Positions 18,790 through 26,892 of a stretch of 64,000 nt of DNA are shown here, one piece after another (the stretch's first letter is position 1; every line of letters begins with the position of its first letter). Source of the stretch: JABGQS01 sp963666505 (GTDB taxonomy: Bacteria > Bacillota > Clostridia > Christensenellales > SZUA-584). Position numbers and translations under genes: made by a program. The notes under the pieces are model-generated. The model saw only the letters and a list, made by a program, of their open reading frames with translations. It had not been told where the DNA came from and did not search any database. The stretch spans positions 1,054,001 to 1,118,000 of the forward strand of contig CAXXXL010000001.1 of assembly GCA_963666505.2 (NCBI GenBank), given 5' to 3'.

Positions 18790-20146
18790 AAACGGAAATG
18801 TCGTAATGCCAGACGGCTGTATAAAGGCCGACATAAGCATTAAAAACGGCGTAATCGAGGATATAGGAAATAACTTCACAGGCGATAATGCAATAGACGC
18901 TTCAGACCGATACGTGCTGCCCGGTGGCATAGACGTTCATACCCACTTCGACCTTGACGTCGGCATTGCTGTAGCGCAGGACGATTTCTACACAGGTACG
19001 GTAGCAGCAGCATGCGGAGGAACAACTACTATTGTAGACCACGTGGCTTTCGGTCTAAATGGATGCGCTCTAGATCACCAGATAAAGCGTTACCACGGGC
19101 TTGCAGATGGCAAAGCCGTGATAGATTACAGCTTCCACGGAGTAATCCAGCATGTAGACAGCGATGTGCTCACCATGATGGAAAAGCAGATAGCTGAAGG
19201 TATAACGAGCTATAAAATATACACGACATACGATTTTAAGCTGCCGGATGAGGATATATACAAGGTACTCAGTCGCGCAAAGGAGCTTGGGCTGATAATA
19301 GCAGTTCATCCGGAGAACGATGGAATCGTTAACATGCTGCGTGGTAAGCTTGTGTCAGAAGGCAAAACTGAGCCGATATATCATGCGCTTAGCCGTCCGG
19401 AAGAATGCGAGGCTGAAGCTATAAACCGTGTGCTTCAGATAAACAAAATGGCAGGCGGTGCAAAACTTTATATCGTGCATCTGTCCAGTCATCTTGGCAT
19501 GCAGTACATAGAGCTTGCAAAGCAAAACGGTGCTGATGAGGTTTTTGTTGAAACATGCCCTCAATACCTTATGCTCAGTGACGAGAGATACTACGACGAA
19601 GACGGAATAAAGTATATACTCAGCCCGCCTCTGCGTAACAGAGCTAACAACGCACTGTTGTGGGAAGATATAGAAAACGGCAGGATAGATACCATTGGAA
19701 CTGACCATTGTCCGTTTGACTATACGCTGAAATCAAAGATGGGCGGAAACGACTTTACAAAATGCCCGAACGGCATGCCGGATGTAGAGACAAGAATACC
19801 GATAATGTTCAGCGAAGGCGTTATGAAAAACCATATTTCGCTGGAGCGCTTTGCCGAGATAACAGCGTCGAATCCTGCAAAGCTTTTTGGGATGTATCCG
19901 AAAAAGGGCGTTATAAAGTCTGGAAGCGACGCAGATATAGTTATAATAAACTCAGAAAAGAAAAGCGTTGTGAAGCATGAATGCCTGCACGAAAACGTAG
20001 ACTATACACCGTATGAAGGTCTAGAGCTAAATTGCAGTATAGATTGTGTGATATCAAGGGGCGAAGTGATAGTTAGAAATAACGAATTCGTAGGAAGTAA
20101 GTCAAGAGGCCTGTTTATAAAACGACACCTGCCTGTAAATATATAA
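18779..20146 (+). CDS. hyuA: Dihydropyrimidinase/hydantoinase (HyuA type)
   Basis: 455 residues, cyclic amidohydrolase family. Zinc ligands DVHTHFD near residue 58, the carboxylated lysine in TSYKIYTTYD near 147, then VHPEN, VHLSSHLG and GTDHCPF near 308. It opens a cyclic ureide ring such as a hydantoin, dihydropyrimidine or related ring formed from reduced urate/xanthine. It overlaps the end of the xanthine dehydrogenase gene by 11 bases, so translation is coupled. Its position in the operon suggests it acts between the hydroxylase and YgeY/YgeW. Confidence 0.9.
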   Translation: MIIKNGNVVMPDGCIKADISIKNGVIEDIGNNFTGDNAIDASDRYVLPGGIDVHTHFDLDVGIAVAQDDFYTGTVAAACGGTTTIVDHVAFGLNGCALDHQIKRYHGLADGKAVIDYSFHGVIQHVDSDVLTMMEKQIAEGITSYKIYTTYDFKLPDEDIYKVLSRAKELGLIIAVHPENDGIVNMLRGKLVSEGKTEPIYHALSRPEECEAEAINRVLQINKMAGGAKLYIVHLSSHLGMQYIELAKQNGADEVFVETCPQYLMLSDERYYDEDGIKYILSPPLRNRANNALLWEDIENGRIDTIGTDHCPFDYTLKSKMGGNDFTKCPNGMPDVETRIPIMFSEGVMKNHISLERFAEITASNPAKLFGMYPKKGVIKSGSDADIVIINSEKKSVVKHECLHENVDYTPYEGLELNCSIDCVISRGEVIVRNNEFVGSKSRGLFIKRHLPVNI

Positions 20147-20165
20147 ATAAAAATAAGGAGCTTAT

Positions 20166-21641
20166 ATGAGCAAATACAAAGCTATAGATCTTACCGTTAT
20201 GGAGGATCGCAGAGAAAGAGCAGTAAAGAGAGCAAAAGAAAGAAATATAATAATTCCGACATTGAAGCAGATGAAAAATCCAGAGCTTATCAGTGATGAT
20301 ATAAAAGAAAAGCTTAAAGCTGTTGGTCTTTGGGATGTAAATCCTTTAAACCTTTTCAGGATAACTTGGAAAAACGAACCTAAAGAATCAGGCGGCACTT
20401 ACGGCGGTGTAAACTATATGTTACTGCCGGAAGAGATTACGGGCGTTAAGGCAAAAATAGTAGTTCTTGTAGGCAAATGGTTCCCGACCGGTGCGCATAA
20501 AGTCGGCGCTGCATTTGGCTGCCTTGCACCGCGCCTTGTCACAGGCCAGTTCGACCCGACCACGCAAAAGGCGGTGTGGCCGTCAACGGGCAACTACTGC
20601 CGTGGCGGCGCATACGATTCCAGCCTTCTTGCGTGCGAATCGATTGCAATACTGCCGGAAGGCATGAGTCAGGAACGATTCGAATGGCTCTCAAATGTTG
20701 CCGGAGAAACTATAAAAACGCCGGGCAGCGAGAGCAATGTAAAAGAGATATTCGACAAGTGCTGGGAGCTTCGCAATTCCGGAGAAGTCCTTATGATATT
20801 CAACCAGTTCGACGAGTTCGGCAACTACCTGTGGCACTACGATATAACAGGAGCCGCAATAGAAGAAGTGCTGGGGCAGATAATGAACGATGATTCAAAT
20901 TACCACGGCCTTGTCAGCTGCACAGGCAGCGGCGGTACTATAGCGGCGGGGGACTACTTAAAGCAGAAATTCCCGAAAAGCAAAATAGCTGCAGCAGAAG
21001 CTCTTCAGTGCCCGACTATCTACCAAAACGGCTTCGGCGCTCACAGGATTGAAGGCATAGGGGACAAGCACATACCGTGGATACATAACGTTAAAAACAC
21101 AGACGTAGCTATCGCCGTAGACGACGAAGCTTCGATACAGTGGATTAGAATGTTCGGTGAATCAGAAGGCAGGAAGCTGCTTGAGCAAAAAGGCGTAAGC
21201 GCAGATATGATTGATAAACTGAACCTTGTGGGCATTTCGGGCGCCGCTAATATAATTGCAGCAGTAAAATATGCAAAGTACTTCGAATTAAAAGACAATG
21301 ATATAGTAGTGACTATGCTTACAGATTCTATGGAGATGTATACAAGCAGACTCGAAGAGCTGAAAAAGGAACGGAGAGAGTTTACAGACTACAACGCACA
21401 TGAAGTCAACGCAAGATATTTTGAAGGATTAGCAACTGATTATATTAAAGAGCTAAACTATTACGACAGAAAAGCCGTGCACAATCTTAAATACTACACT
21501 TGGGTAGAACAACAGGGCAAGACATACGAAGAGATTCTTGCACAGTGGGATGACGATTCTTACTGGACGGATATTCAAAAGCTTTCGCCGCAGATAGACG
21601 AGCTTATTGTTGATTTCAACAAACGAGTTCAAAGCTTATAA
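20166..21641 (+). CDS. TrpB-like fold-type II PLP enzyme in the ygeX position
   Basis: 491 residues. The PLP lysine lies in TGAHKVGAAFG near residue 105, and a phosphate-binding glycine loop CTGSGGTIAAG is near 255. Both are typical of the tryptophan-synthase-beta/cysteine-synthase fold. In E. coli this operon position is taken by YgeX (diaminopropionate ammonia-lyase, ~400 residues), but the present protein is about 90 residues longer and I do not recognise YgeX motifs in it. An ammonia-lyase or related beta-elimination on the deureidated product (for example diaminopropionate to pyruvate and ammonia) is an inference from position. Last gene of the operon; a terminator follows. Confidence 0.75.
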   Translation: MSKYKAIDLTVMEDRRERAVKRAKERNIIIPTLKQMKNPELISDDIKEKLKAVGLWDVNPLNLFRITWKNEPKESGGTYGGVNYMLLPEEITGVKAKIVVLVGKWFPTGAHKVGAAFGCLAPRLVTGQFDPTTQKAVWPSTGNYCRGGAYDSSLLACESIAILPEGMSQERFEWLSNVAGETIKTPGSESNVKEIFDKCWELRNSGEVLMIFNQFDEFGNYLWHYDITGAAIEEVLGQIMNDDSNYHGLVSCTGSGGTIAAGDYLKQKFPKSKIAAAEALQCPTIYQNGFGAHRIEGIGDKHIPWIHNVKNTDVAIAVDDEASIQWIRMFGESEGRKLLEQKGVSADMIDKLNLVGISGAANIIAAVKYAKYFELKDNDIVVTMLTDSMEMYTSRLEELKKERREFTDYNAHEVNARYFEGLATDYIKELNYYDRKAVHNLKYYTWVEQQGKTYEEILAQWDDDSYWTDIQKLSPQIDELIVDFNKRVQSL

Positions 21642-21718
21642 AGTAATAAAATGTGATAATTATATATTGATAATTTGCAGAAATATCAGACAGTATAAGC
21701 AGACTGTGAAAGAAACTG

Positions 21719-21746
21719 AAAATGCGCTGCTGTCAGCGCATTTTTT
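21719..21746 (+). terminator. Terminator of the purine operon
   Basis: AATGCGCTG, a four-base loop, CAGCGCATT and a run of six T. The hairpin overlaps the last codons of the convergent ModE-like gene. Confidence 0.85.
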
Positions 21747-22086
21747 CTATCTTACGTTTATATTGTTCAAACCCTTCATCAGCAGAACTTTTTACTTTTT
21801 CAAAGAACTGCTTATAGGCTTCAATTGCCTCAAGAGCTTCTTTTGTAAGCTCGGAACCGCCGCCTCCTATGCCGCCTACCTTTGGCTCTATCAATTTGAA
21901 ATTAAGGTTTGATTCAGCAGTCCTTATCATCTTGAGAGCCTTGGTATAGGCAAGAGACATTTGTTTGCTCGCTTTGTGGAGAGAGTGAGTTTCCATTACG
22001 CGCTCAAGAAGCTCGACGGTTCCGGGCCCAAAAAATTTTTCATTCGTACATATTACCAGTTTTGCAGAGTAATGCATGTTTTCCAT
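21733..22086 (-). CDS. ModE-like winged-helix regulator (no molybdate-binding domain)
   Basis: 117 residues, a LysR/ModE-type winged helix. LLERVMETHSLHKASKQMSL with AYTKALKMI is the helix-turn-helix, and VGGIGGGGSELT is the glycine-rich wing that is characteristic of ModE. The C-terminal TOBE/molbindin domains of ModE are absent; the rest is a short charged helix. It is cotranscribed with the binding-protein gene 10 bases upstream, and lies between the purine operon and the metal transporter. It probably controls the molybdenum genes, but how it senses molybdate without the binding domain is unclear. Confidence 0.8.
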   Translation of the reverse strand: MENMHYSAKLVICTNEKFFGPGTVELLERVMETHSLHKASKQMSLAYTKALKMIRTAESNLNFKLIEPKVGGIGGGGSELTKEALEAIEAYKQFFEKVKSSADEGFEQYKRKIEKMR

Positions 22087-22096
22087 AGAAATAACC

Positions 22097-23134
22097 TTAT
22101 TGCGTCAGCAGTTCATCTATCTGGTCTTTTGTCAGTTCCATATGATAGAACAATGAGTAAAACTCTTTTATATCGTCATCTGTAAAAGAGTACTTATCGG
22201 GGTAAAGTATGCTTCCCAGCCAGCCTATACCGATAAGCAAATTTGTGCTTCGCGGTCTGTCCACCCATGCGAACGGAGATTTCGGTATGCTGATAACATT
22301 GCCCTCAGCTACAGCTTTAACGTTTGCATACTGCGGGTCGTCGAGTATAGCCTGCGCTGCACTAGAGCCCGCAAGACCTTCCGTCGGCTCGCCGTTAACA
22401 AATATATACTGCGGATCCCATTCGATAATATGCTCTTTAGTAACGCTTATCCTGTCACCGCTTTCGGAATCCAATTTACAGACGTTGTCGGCGTGCACCA
22501 TATCAAAAAGCTGCGAAGCCGCCGTGCCTTTAGCAGAAGTATCAAGCGAATCGATACCGTTCGCATAATATATCGCCACTTCATTATCGATCTGTGCAAC
22601 GCTGTCAAGCGCTTTCTGTGCATATTCACTAAGAGCTTCCGCCTGCTGAGTTTCTCCTGTTATCTCACCAAGAAGTGTATATACAGCCGGAGCTTCCGTA
22701 AGGCTGTTATCCAAAATTATTACCGGTACCCCCAGTTTTTCTTCAAATCCATCAGCTTTTTCAGCAAGCCCGTCGCCAAGCGTGCCCGTAAGAAGTGCAA
22801 CGTCCGGGCCTGCGGTAAGCACAGCTTCATAGTTGATACTGCCGCCCATACCGTAAACAGGCAGGTCTCTATATTCTTCAAGCAGATACTTTGCTTCATA
22901 GTCGTTGAACTCATAGTTCCAGCCAGCAAGTTTATCCGGCGCAACTGTATAAAGAGCGATAGAGCTCATAGGATCGATGCAGAATATTACGTCCACATTT
23001 TCGGGCATCTCTATCTGCCTGCCCATCATATCAGTGATTACTGAAACTTCGGGCTCCGATGCTTTTTCAGCACAGCCAAGCAGTCCAAAGGCCAGTACGA
23101 TTGTTAAAAATATCAACAGGATTCTTTTCGTCAT
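22097..23134 (-). CDS. TroA/BtuF-fold substrate-binding lipoprotein (molybdate/tungstate or iron-type)
   Basis: 345 residues. Start at 23134 because GGAAAG lies six bases upstream; an upstream TTG frame extends it by eight residues without a ribosome site. The lipobox is FGLLGC. VITDMMGRQIEMPENV, then 'DPQYIFVNGE' and 'SPFAWVDRPRS', are typical of class III binding proteins serving FecCD-type importers. The family carries siderophores, cobalamin, haem or, in the MolABC subgroup, molybdate/tungstate. The linked ModE-like gene, MocA and four molybdoenzymes favour molybdate or tungstate here. The gene is divergent from its permease. Confidence 0.8.
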   Translation of the reverse strand: MTKRILLIFLTIVLAFGLLGCAEKASEPEVSVITDMMGRQIEMPENVDVIFCIDPMSSIALYTVAPDKLAGWNYEFNDYEAKYLLEEYRDLPVYGMGGSINYEAVLTAGPDVALLTGTLGDGLAEKADGFEEKLGVPVIILDNSLTEAPAVYTLLGEITGETQQAEALSEYAQKALDSVAQIDNEVAIYYANGIDSLDTSAKGTAASQLFDMVHADNVCKLDSESGDRISVTKEHIIEWDPQYIFVNGEPTEGLAGSSAAQAILDDPQYANVKAVAEGNVISIPKSPFAWVDRPRSTNLLIGIGWLGSILYPDKYSFTDDDIKEFYSLFYHMELTKDQIDELLTQ

Positions 23135-23151
23135 AATGTCTTTCCTTTCTA

Positions 23152-23195
23152 TTGACAAACTATATAAAAAGCGTTATGTTTATGAAACAACAACG
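23152..23195 (+). promoter_or_regulatory. Transporter promoter with ModE-box-like palindrome
   Basis: TTGACA at 23152-23157, a 17-base spacer and TATGTT at 23175-23180 form a near-consensus promoter for the permease operon. CGTTATGTT (23172-23180) and AACAACG (23189-23195) form an imperfect palindrome over the -10. It resembles the known E. coli ModE box (CGTTATATT...ACATAACG). Repression by the ModE-like protein is an inference. Confidence 0.55.
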
Positions 23196-23244
23196 GTGCC
23201 ATGTTACCACGCTTTTAGGTGATTGTCAATCCTTGGGAGAGCAT

Positions 23245-24255
23245 ATGAGAAAGCTGCATTCCATTAGCAAAAAGAACATAAAGTATCTGTATATAGGGCT
23301 TGCAGCAGGCAGCCTTATATTAGTAATGCTTTCAACGGGCTTTGGGTACTATAGCCTAGGCATCGGAGAAGTATTCAAAACAGTTTTCGGCAAGGGAAGC
23401 GACCCTAATGGCTGGACTATCCTAGCAATACGTCTGCCGAGGATACTGGCGGCATACCTTATCGGCGCTGCGCTGTCAGTCTCGGGCGCTGCTTATCAGG
23501 GCGTGCTCAAGAACCCGCTAGTCTCACCAGACATACTCGGAGTCTCTTCCGGGGCAGGCATGGGGGCAGCTGTTGCTATAATGCTTGGGCTTGGCAGCCT
23601 ATACATACAATTCTTTGCGTTCGGTGCAGGTATTCTTGCAGTCGGTCTTGCATATTTCTTTGCAAAGAGAGTCCGCTTCGATAGGCGGGTAAGCATGATA
23701 CTTTCCGGCGTACTTGTGGGAAGCCTGGCTTTCTCGATAACCTCTCTTTTAAAATACCTTGCCGACACTTCAACGGAGCTCCCAGAGATTACATACTGGC
23801 TGATGGGAAGCCTGACGAAAGTCGATTCAGTATCACTGCTTTTTTCTGTACCGTTCATGGCAGCCGGGTTTCTTATACTGTTTCTGATGAGCTGGGGTAT
23901 AAACGTGCTGACTCTCGACGATATCGAAACTGTCAGCCTGGGTGTCAACAGCAAAAGCTCTATGCGTATCGTGATACTCGGCGCAACGCTGTTAAGCTCG
24001 GCTTCGGTGTGCCTCGGCGGGCTTATAGGCTGGGTTGGACTGATGATACCGCATATGTCTCGTTCTCTCACCGGCCCTCAATACACACGACTGTTGCCGG
24101 TCTCAGCTATGCTCGGCGGGATATTTCTGCTGCTGATGGACGATATCGTACGCTCGCTGTTCATGATGGAGATACCCATAGGTCTTGCGGTTGCGTTCAT
24201 TGGAGCACCTTTCTTCTTTATACTTATAAGCAGAAGGAGGCGCAGATGGAACTGA
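23245..24255 (+). CDS. FecCD-type ABC transporter permease
   Basis: 336 residues with about nine or ten membrane helices. IRLPRILAAYLIGAALSVSGAAYQGVLKNPLVSPDILGVSSGAG is the hallmark block of this permease class (seen near 60-105). RxxLGxxLLSSASVCLGGLIGWVGLMIPH is the ATPase-docking loop. Start at 23245: GGGAGAGC precedes that ATG, while the longer frame has no membrane-compatible N-terminus. It works with the binding protein encoded on the other strand and the ATPase immediately downstream (10-base overlap). Confidence 0.88.
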   Translation: MRKLHSISKKNIKYLYIGLAAGSLILVMLSTGFGYYSLGIGEVFKTVFGKGSDPNGWTILAIRLPRILAAYLIGAALSVSGAAYQGVLKNPLVSPDILGVSSGAGMGAAVAIMLGLGSLYIQFFAFGAGILAVGLAYFFAKRVRFDRRVSMILSGVLVGSLAFSITSLLKYLADTSTELPEITYWLMGSLTKVDSVSLLFSVPFMAAGFLILFLMSWGINVLTLDDIETVSLGVNSKSSMRIVILGATLLSSASVCLGGLIGWVGLMIPHMSRSLTGPQYTRLLPVSAMLGGIFLLLMDDIVRSLFMMEIPIGLAVAFIGAPFFFILISRRRRRWN

Positions 24256-25028
24256 AAGTAACTGACCTCAAAGGCGGATACGGCAGAAATACAGTGCTTG
24301 ACGGTATATCGTTCGAAGCCAAGAGTGGCGAGCTTGTTTATGTGCTGGGTGCAAACGGTTGCGGGAAAACGACTCTGCTCAACATACTGATAGGCTATAA
24401 GAGCTTTCTTTCCGGAACAGTAAAAATTGGCGGACGGCTAATTGAAGACTATTCGATAAAAGAGCGTTCACAGAAACTGTCATACATACCGCAGCAGCAC
24501 GTTGCAGCATTCGAATACAGCGTACTCGATGTCGTTGTAATGGGCAGAGCCGGTCGGATAGCTTTTTTCGAAACGCCGAAGAAAACCGATTACGATAAAG
24601 CGCATGCTGCTATTGAAATGCTGGGGATATCGCAGTATGCAGACAAAGACTACACAAGACTTAGCGGAGGAGAACGCCAGCTGGTGCTCATTGCACGTGC
24701 TATATGCCAGGGCGCAGATATAATTATGATGGACGAACCCATGCAGAGTCTGGATTTTGTCAATCAGTCCATGGTGCAGCGCGCCGCAAGGCTGCTTACC
24801 GAACGGGGGCGCATAGTCATTATGTCCACACACACAGCAATTAACAACTACGAGAAATTTGACAAAACGCTGCTGATGAGCCGGGACGGGACTGCTGTGT
24901 TCGGCGCTATTGAAGAAACGATGACACAGGACAACGCAGAAAAAGCGTACGGAACTCATCTGCAGATAATATTCAACGAAGATAAAAAGGGGGGCAGACA
25001 CATCACATGTCTGCCGCTGGGAATATGA
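24246..25028 (+). CDS. FecE/MolC-type ABC transporter ATP-binding protein
   Basis: 260 residues. Walker A GANGCGKTTL near 37, Q-loop YIPQQH, signature LSGGERQLVLIARAI, Walker B IIMMDEPMQSLD and the switch histidine in STHTAINN. The start at 24246 inside the permease gene has an AGGAGG site (24235-24240) upstream; a longer upstream reading frame is only the permease gene in another frame. It energises the FecCD permease. The stop overlaps the next start (ATGA), which places the THEP1-like gene in the same transcript. Confidence 0.9.
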   Translation: MELKVTDLKGGYGRNTVLDGISFEAKSGELVYVLGANGCGKTTLLNILIGYKSFLSGTVKIGGRLIEDYSIKERSQKLSYIPQQHVAAFEYSVLDVVVMGRAGRIAFFETPKKTDYDKAHAAIEMLGISQYADKDYTRLSGGERQLVLIARAICQGADIIMMDEPMQSLDFVNQSMVQRAARLLTERGRIVIMSTHTAINNYEKFDKTLLMSRDGTAVFGAIEETMTQDNAEKAYGTHLQIIFNEDKKGGRHITCLPLGI

Positions 25029-25534
25029 ACGTATTTTTAACAGGCGGCAGCAACGCCGGGAAAACATGGCTTATAGAAAGGTTTCTGGATCAGTACAGCG
25101 GTACAGTCGGCGGATATAAAACTGTGCTTGCGAAAACGCAAATAGACGAAATGTGCGGGATATATCTGCTGGATATAAGCAGGAAAAAAGAAGCTTTTAC
25201 AAAAAAGAACCGTGCGGGCTCGTGTACTTTAGAGAGAAACCCTGTATGCTACCCGGAAGTGTTCGAGACACTGGGCGTCGAGGCACTTGAGAAACAGCCC
25301 CGTCCGGATCTTATAGTTATGGACGAGGTGGGCGTGCTGGAGGCTGGCTGTCCGCTTTTCAAAAAAAGCGTAATTGACTGTCTTGATTCTCCTTCAGACG
25401 TCCTTGGGACTTTGAAAAAGAAAAGCTCCGATTTGATAGAATCGATCAGAGCCAGAAACGACATTTATTTGATTGATATTGACATCACCTCGCAAAGCGA
25501 AGCAATGAACAGACTCAAAGAATATCTTTGTTAA
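25025..25534 (+). CDS. THEP1-like P-loop nucleoside-triphosphatase
   Basis: 169 residues. P-loop GGSNAGKTWL near residue 7, Walker B LIVMDEVGVLE near 96 and the compact size fit the THEP1/NTPase_1 family. The GGYKTVLAK and CGIYLLDI segments lie where THEP1 proteins have their conserved strand pair. Family members hydrolyse NTPs in vitro; in this setting, behind a molybdenum-type transporter and before MocA, a role in molybdenum cofactor nucleotide chemistry or insertion is plausible but unproven. Start 25025 chosen because it overlaps the ATPase stop. The 3' end overlaps the convergent cytidylyltransferase by 20 bases. Confidence 0.72.
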   Translation: MNVFLTGGSNAGKTWLIERFLDQYSGTVGGYKTVLAKTQIDEMCGIYLLDISRKKEAFTKKNRAGSCTLERNPVCYPEVFETLGVEALEKQPRPDLIVMDEVGVLEAGCPLFKKSVIDCLDSPSDVLGTLKKKSSDLIESIRARNDIYLIDIDITSQSEAMNRLKEYLC

Positions 25535-26102
25535 GCGCAATAAGATCGCCTTTAGTATCCACATCCATAAGCTCTATGCCCTCGTCAATGTCATAAAGCT
25601 TAAGTATCTCAGCATTCTCGTTAATAACATCAACACCGGTTTGGTCGGGCGTTAAAGATTTAAGCTCGCCAAGCAGGCATGACGGGAATATGACCGGATT
25701 GCCGCGCTTACCCTTTGTAGAAAGCGCAAGCATCGTATCTTTTGTATAGTTGCGTATCATACCGCTTATAGTGTCGGGTTTTAGCATCGGCTGGTCACAG
25801 ACAAGGAACATGCATGCATCAACCGTGCCTACCTGCTCTATACCAAGACGTATGCTTCGTGCAAGGCCTTCTTCCGGCTTGTCGTTGATAATGCCGTCTA
25901 TACCGTGGTTTTTTGCATGAGTAAGAATCTTATCGTCTCCTGCTACAATACAGCAGCAGCAAAAGTCATCCTTGGGTACAGCAGTCAGTATATGCTCCAG
26001 CAGCGGTTTGCCTCTAAGTTTTGCTAAAAGCTTATTGCCGCCGAAACGTTTTCCTTCTCCGGCTGCAAGAAGTACGCAGCCCATTCTCAATTTATTATTC
26101 AT
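25515..26102 (-). CDS. mocA: MocA/YgfJ-type molybdenum cofactor cytidylyltransferase
   Basis: 195 residues. VLLAAGEGKRFGGNKLL at the N-terminus is the nucleotidyltransferase loop, and FLVCDQPML near 96 holds the metal-binding aspartate. RGNPVIFP and the end LMDVDTKGDL also match the MobA/MocA fold. Xanthine-dehydrogenase-family enzymes need the cytidine form of molybdopterin, so MocA matches its neighbours better than MobA. Located between the two hydroxylase loci and convergent with the transporter operon. MocA versus the close relative YgfJ cannot be separated by eye. Confidence 0.83.
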   Translation of the reverse strand: MNNKLRMGCVLLAAGEGKRFGGNKLLAKLRGKPLLEHILTAVPKDDFCCCCIVAGDDKILTHAKNHGIDGIINDKPEEGLARSIRLGIEQVGTVDACMFLVCDQPMLKPDTISGMIRNYTKDTMLALSTKGKRGNPVIFPSCLLGELKSLTPDQTGVDVINENAEILKLYDIDEGIELMDVDTKGDLIALNKDIL

Positions 26103-26180
26103 AATACTATTTTACATCAATAAATTTGAATGTTCAATGAATTTTTTGCCAGTTTGCTTTTAATAGCAGATATTATATGA

Positions 26181-26222
26181 TAAAATATTTTTGGCTAAAT
26201 GAATGATTATCTAAAATATTTT
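26181..26222 (+). repeat. Direct repeats of an AT palindrome before the YheO-like regulator gene
   Basis: The 11-base palindrome TAAAATATTTT occurs at 26181-26191 and again at 26212-26222. The 31-base period is about three helical turns, just before the regulator start at 26236. Possible autoregulatory operator; AT-rich sequence makes chance occurrence a real concern. Confidence 0.4.
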
Positions 26223-26235
26223 GAGAGGAGCGATT

Positions 26236-26877
26236 ATGCAGAAGACGTTGAATCTAAAAACATGGCAGCAGCTGGCCAAAGGAATAGCAGGACAATTCGG
26301 CAAAAGCTGCGAGGTTGTAATACATGATTTGTCTCAAGACCTTAATCATACTATTGTCTATATAGTAAACGGGCATGTCACAGGCAGGAAAGTCGGTGAT
26401 GGGTCTTCAAGGATCGTACTTGAAACGCTGCATGCGCATTCTGAGGATATTAAAGACAGGATAAGCTACAGAACGCAGACAGAGGACGGAAAAATACTTA
26501 AGTCAACTTCGCTTTTTATTAAGAACGATCAGGGCGACGTCGTGGGCATTCTGTCCATAAATCTTGACATTACGAGCTTTATGATGGCAGAGAGTACACT
26601 GCAGGAGATAACCGGTACAGGCGGGCAGAAAAACAGTCTAGACTGTATACACAACAGTGTAATTGGAACGCTTAACGACCTTATCGGACAGTCAGTTAAG
26701 CTGGTCAACAAACCTGTTAGCGAAATGACAAGGGAAGATAAAGTTAAGGCGATTAAGTTCCTGCAGGATTCGGGGGCTTTCCTAATAAAGAAATCCGGTG
26801 ACAAGGTTTCAAAGTTCTTCGGGATATCGAAGTTTACTCTGTATAATTATATTGACGCTAAGGAAACCAAACAATAG
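26236..26877 (+). CDS. YheO-like PAS-domain transcriptional regulator
   Basis: 213 residues. The N-terminal half (CEVVIHDLSQDLNHTIVYIVNG, RISYRTQTEDGK..STSLFIKND) is the YheO-type PAS sensory domain. The C-terminal HTH_22 region contains KAIKFLQDSGAFLIKKSGDKVSKFFGISKFTLYNYID. Family members regulate amino-acid or purine catabolism (for example DauR). The gene lies directly before xdhABC (15 bases) and likely controls it in response to a purine or other small ligand. Start 26236 follows GAGAGGAG; an upstream TTG frame adds five residues without a ribosome site. Confidence 0.82.
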   Translation: MQKTLNLKTWQQLAKGIAGQFGKSCEVVIHDLSQDLNHTIVYIVNGHVTGRKVGDGSSRIVLETLHAHSEDIKDRISYRTQTEDGKILKSTSLFIKNDQGDVVGILSINLDITSFMMAESTLQEITGTGGQKNSLDCIHNSVIGTLNDLIGQSVKLVNKPVSEMTREDKVKAIKFLQDSGAFLIKKSGDKVSKFFGISKFTLYNYIDAKETKQ

Positions 26878-26892
26878 GCGAGGAGAAAACCA

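Noticed and set aside
20166..21641. Naming the last operon gene ygeX
   Set aside because: The length and the PLP-lysine context (TGAHKVG) do not fit YgeX, so no symbol was given despite the position.
23159..23244. Molybdenum-cofactor riboswitch in the transporter leader
   Set aside because: The leader is too short, about 60 bases after the predicted start, and no Moco-RNA fold was recognised; a protein operator fits better.
24009..24245. Long N-terminal extension of the importer ATPase
   Set aside because: The extension is the permease gene read in another frame; the ATG at 24246 has an AGGAGG site and aligns with the family.
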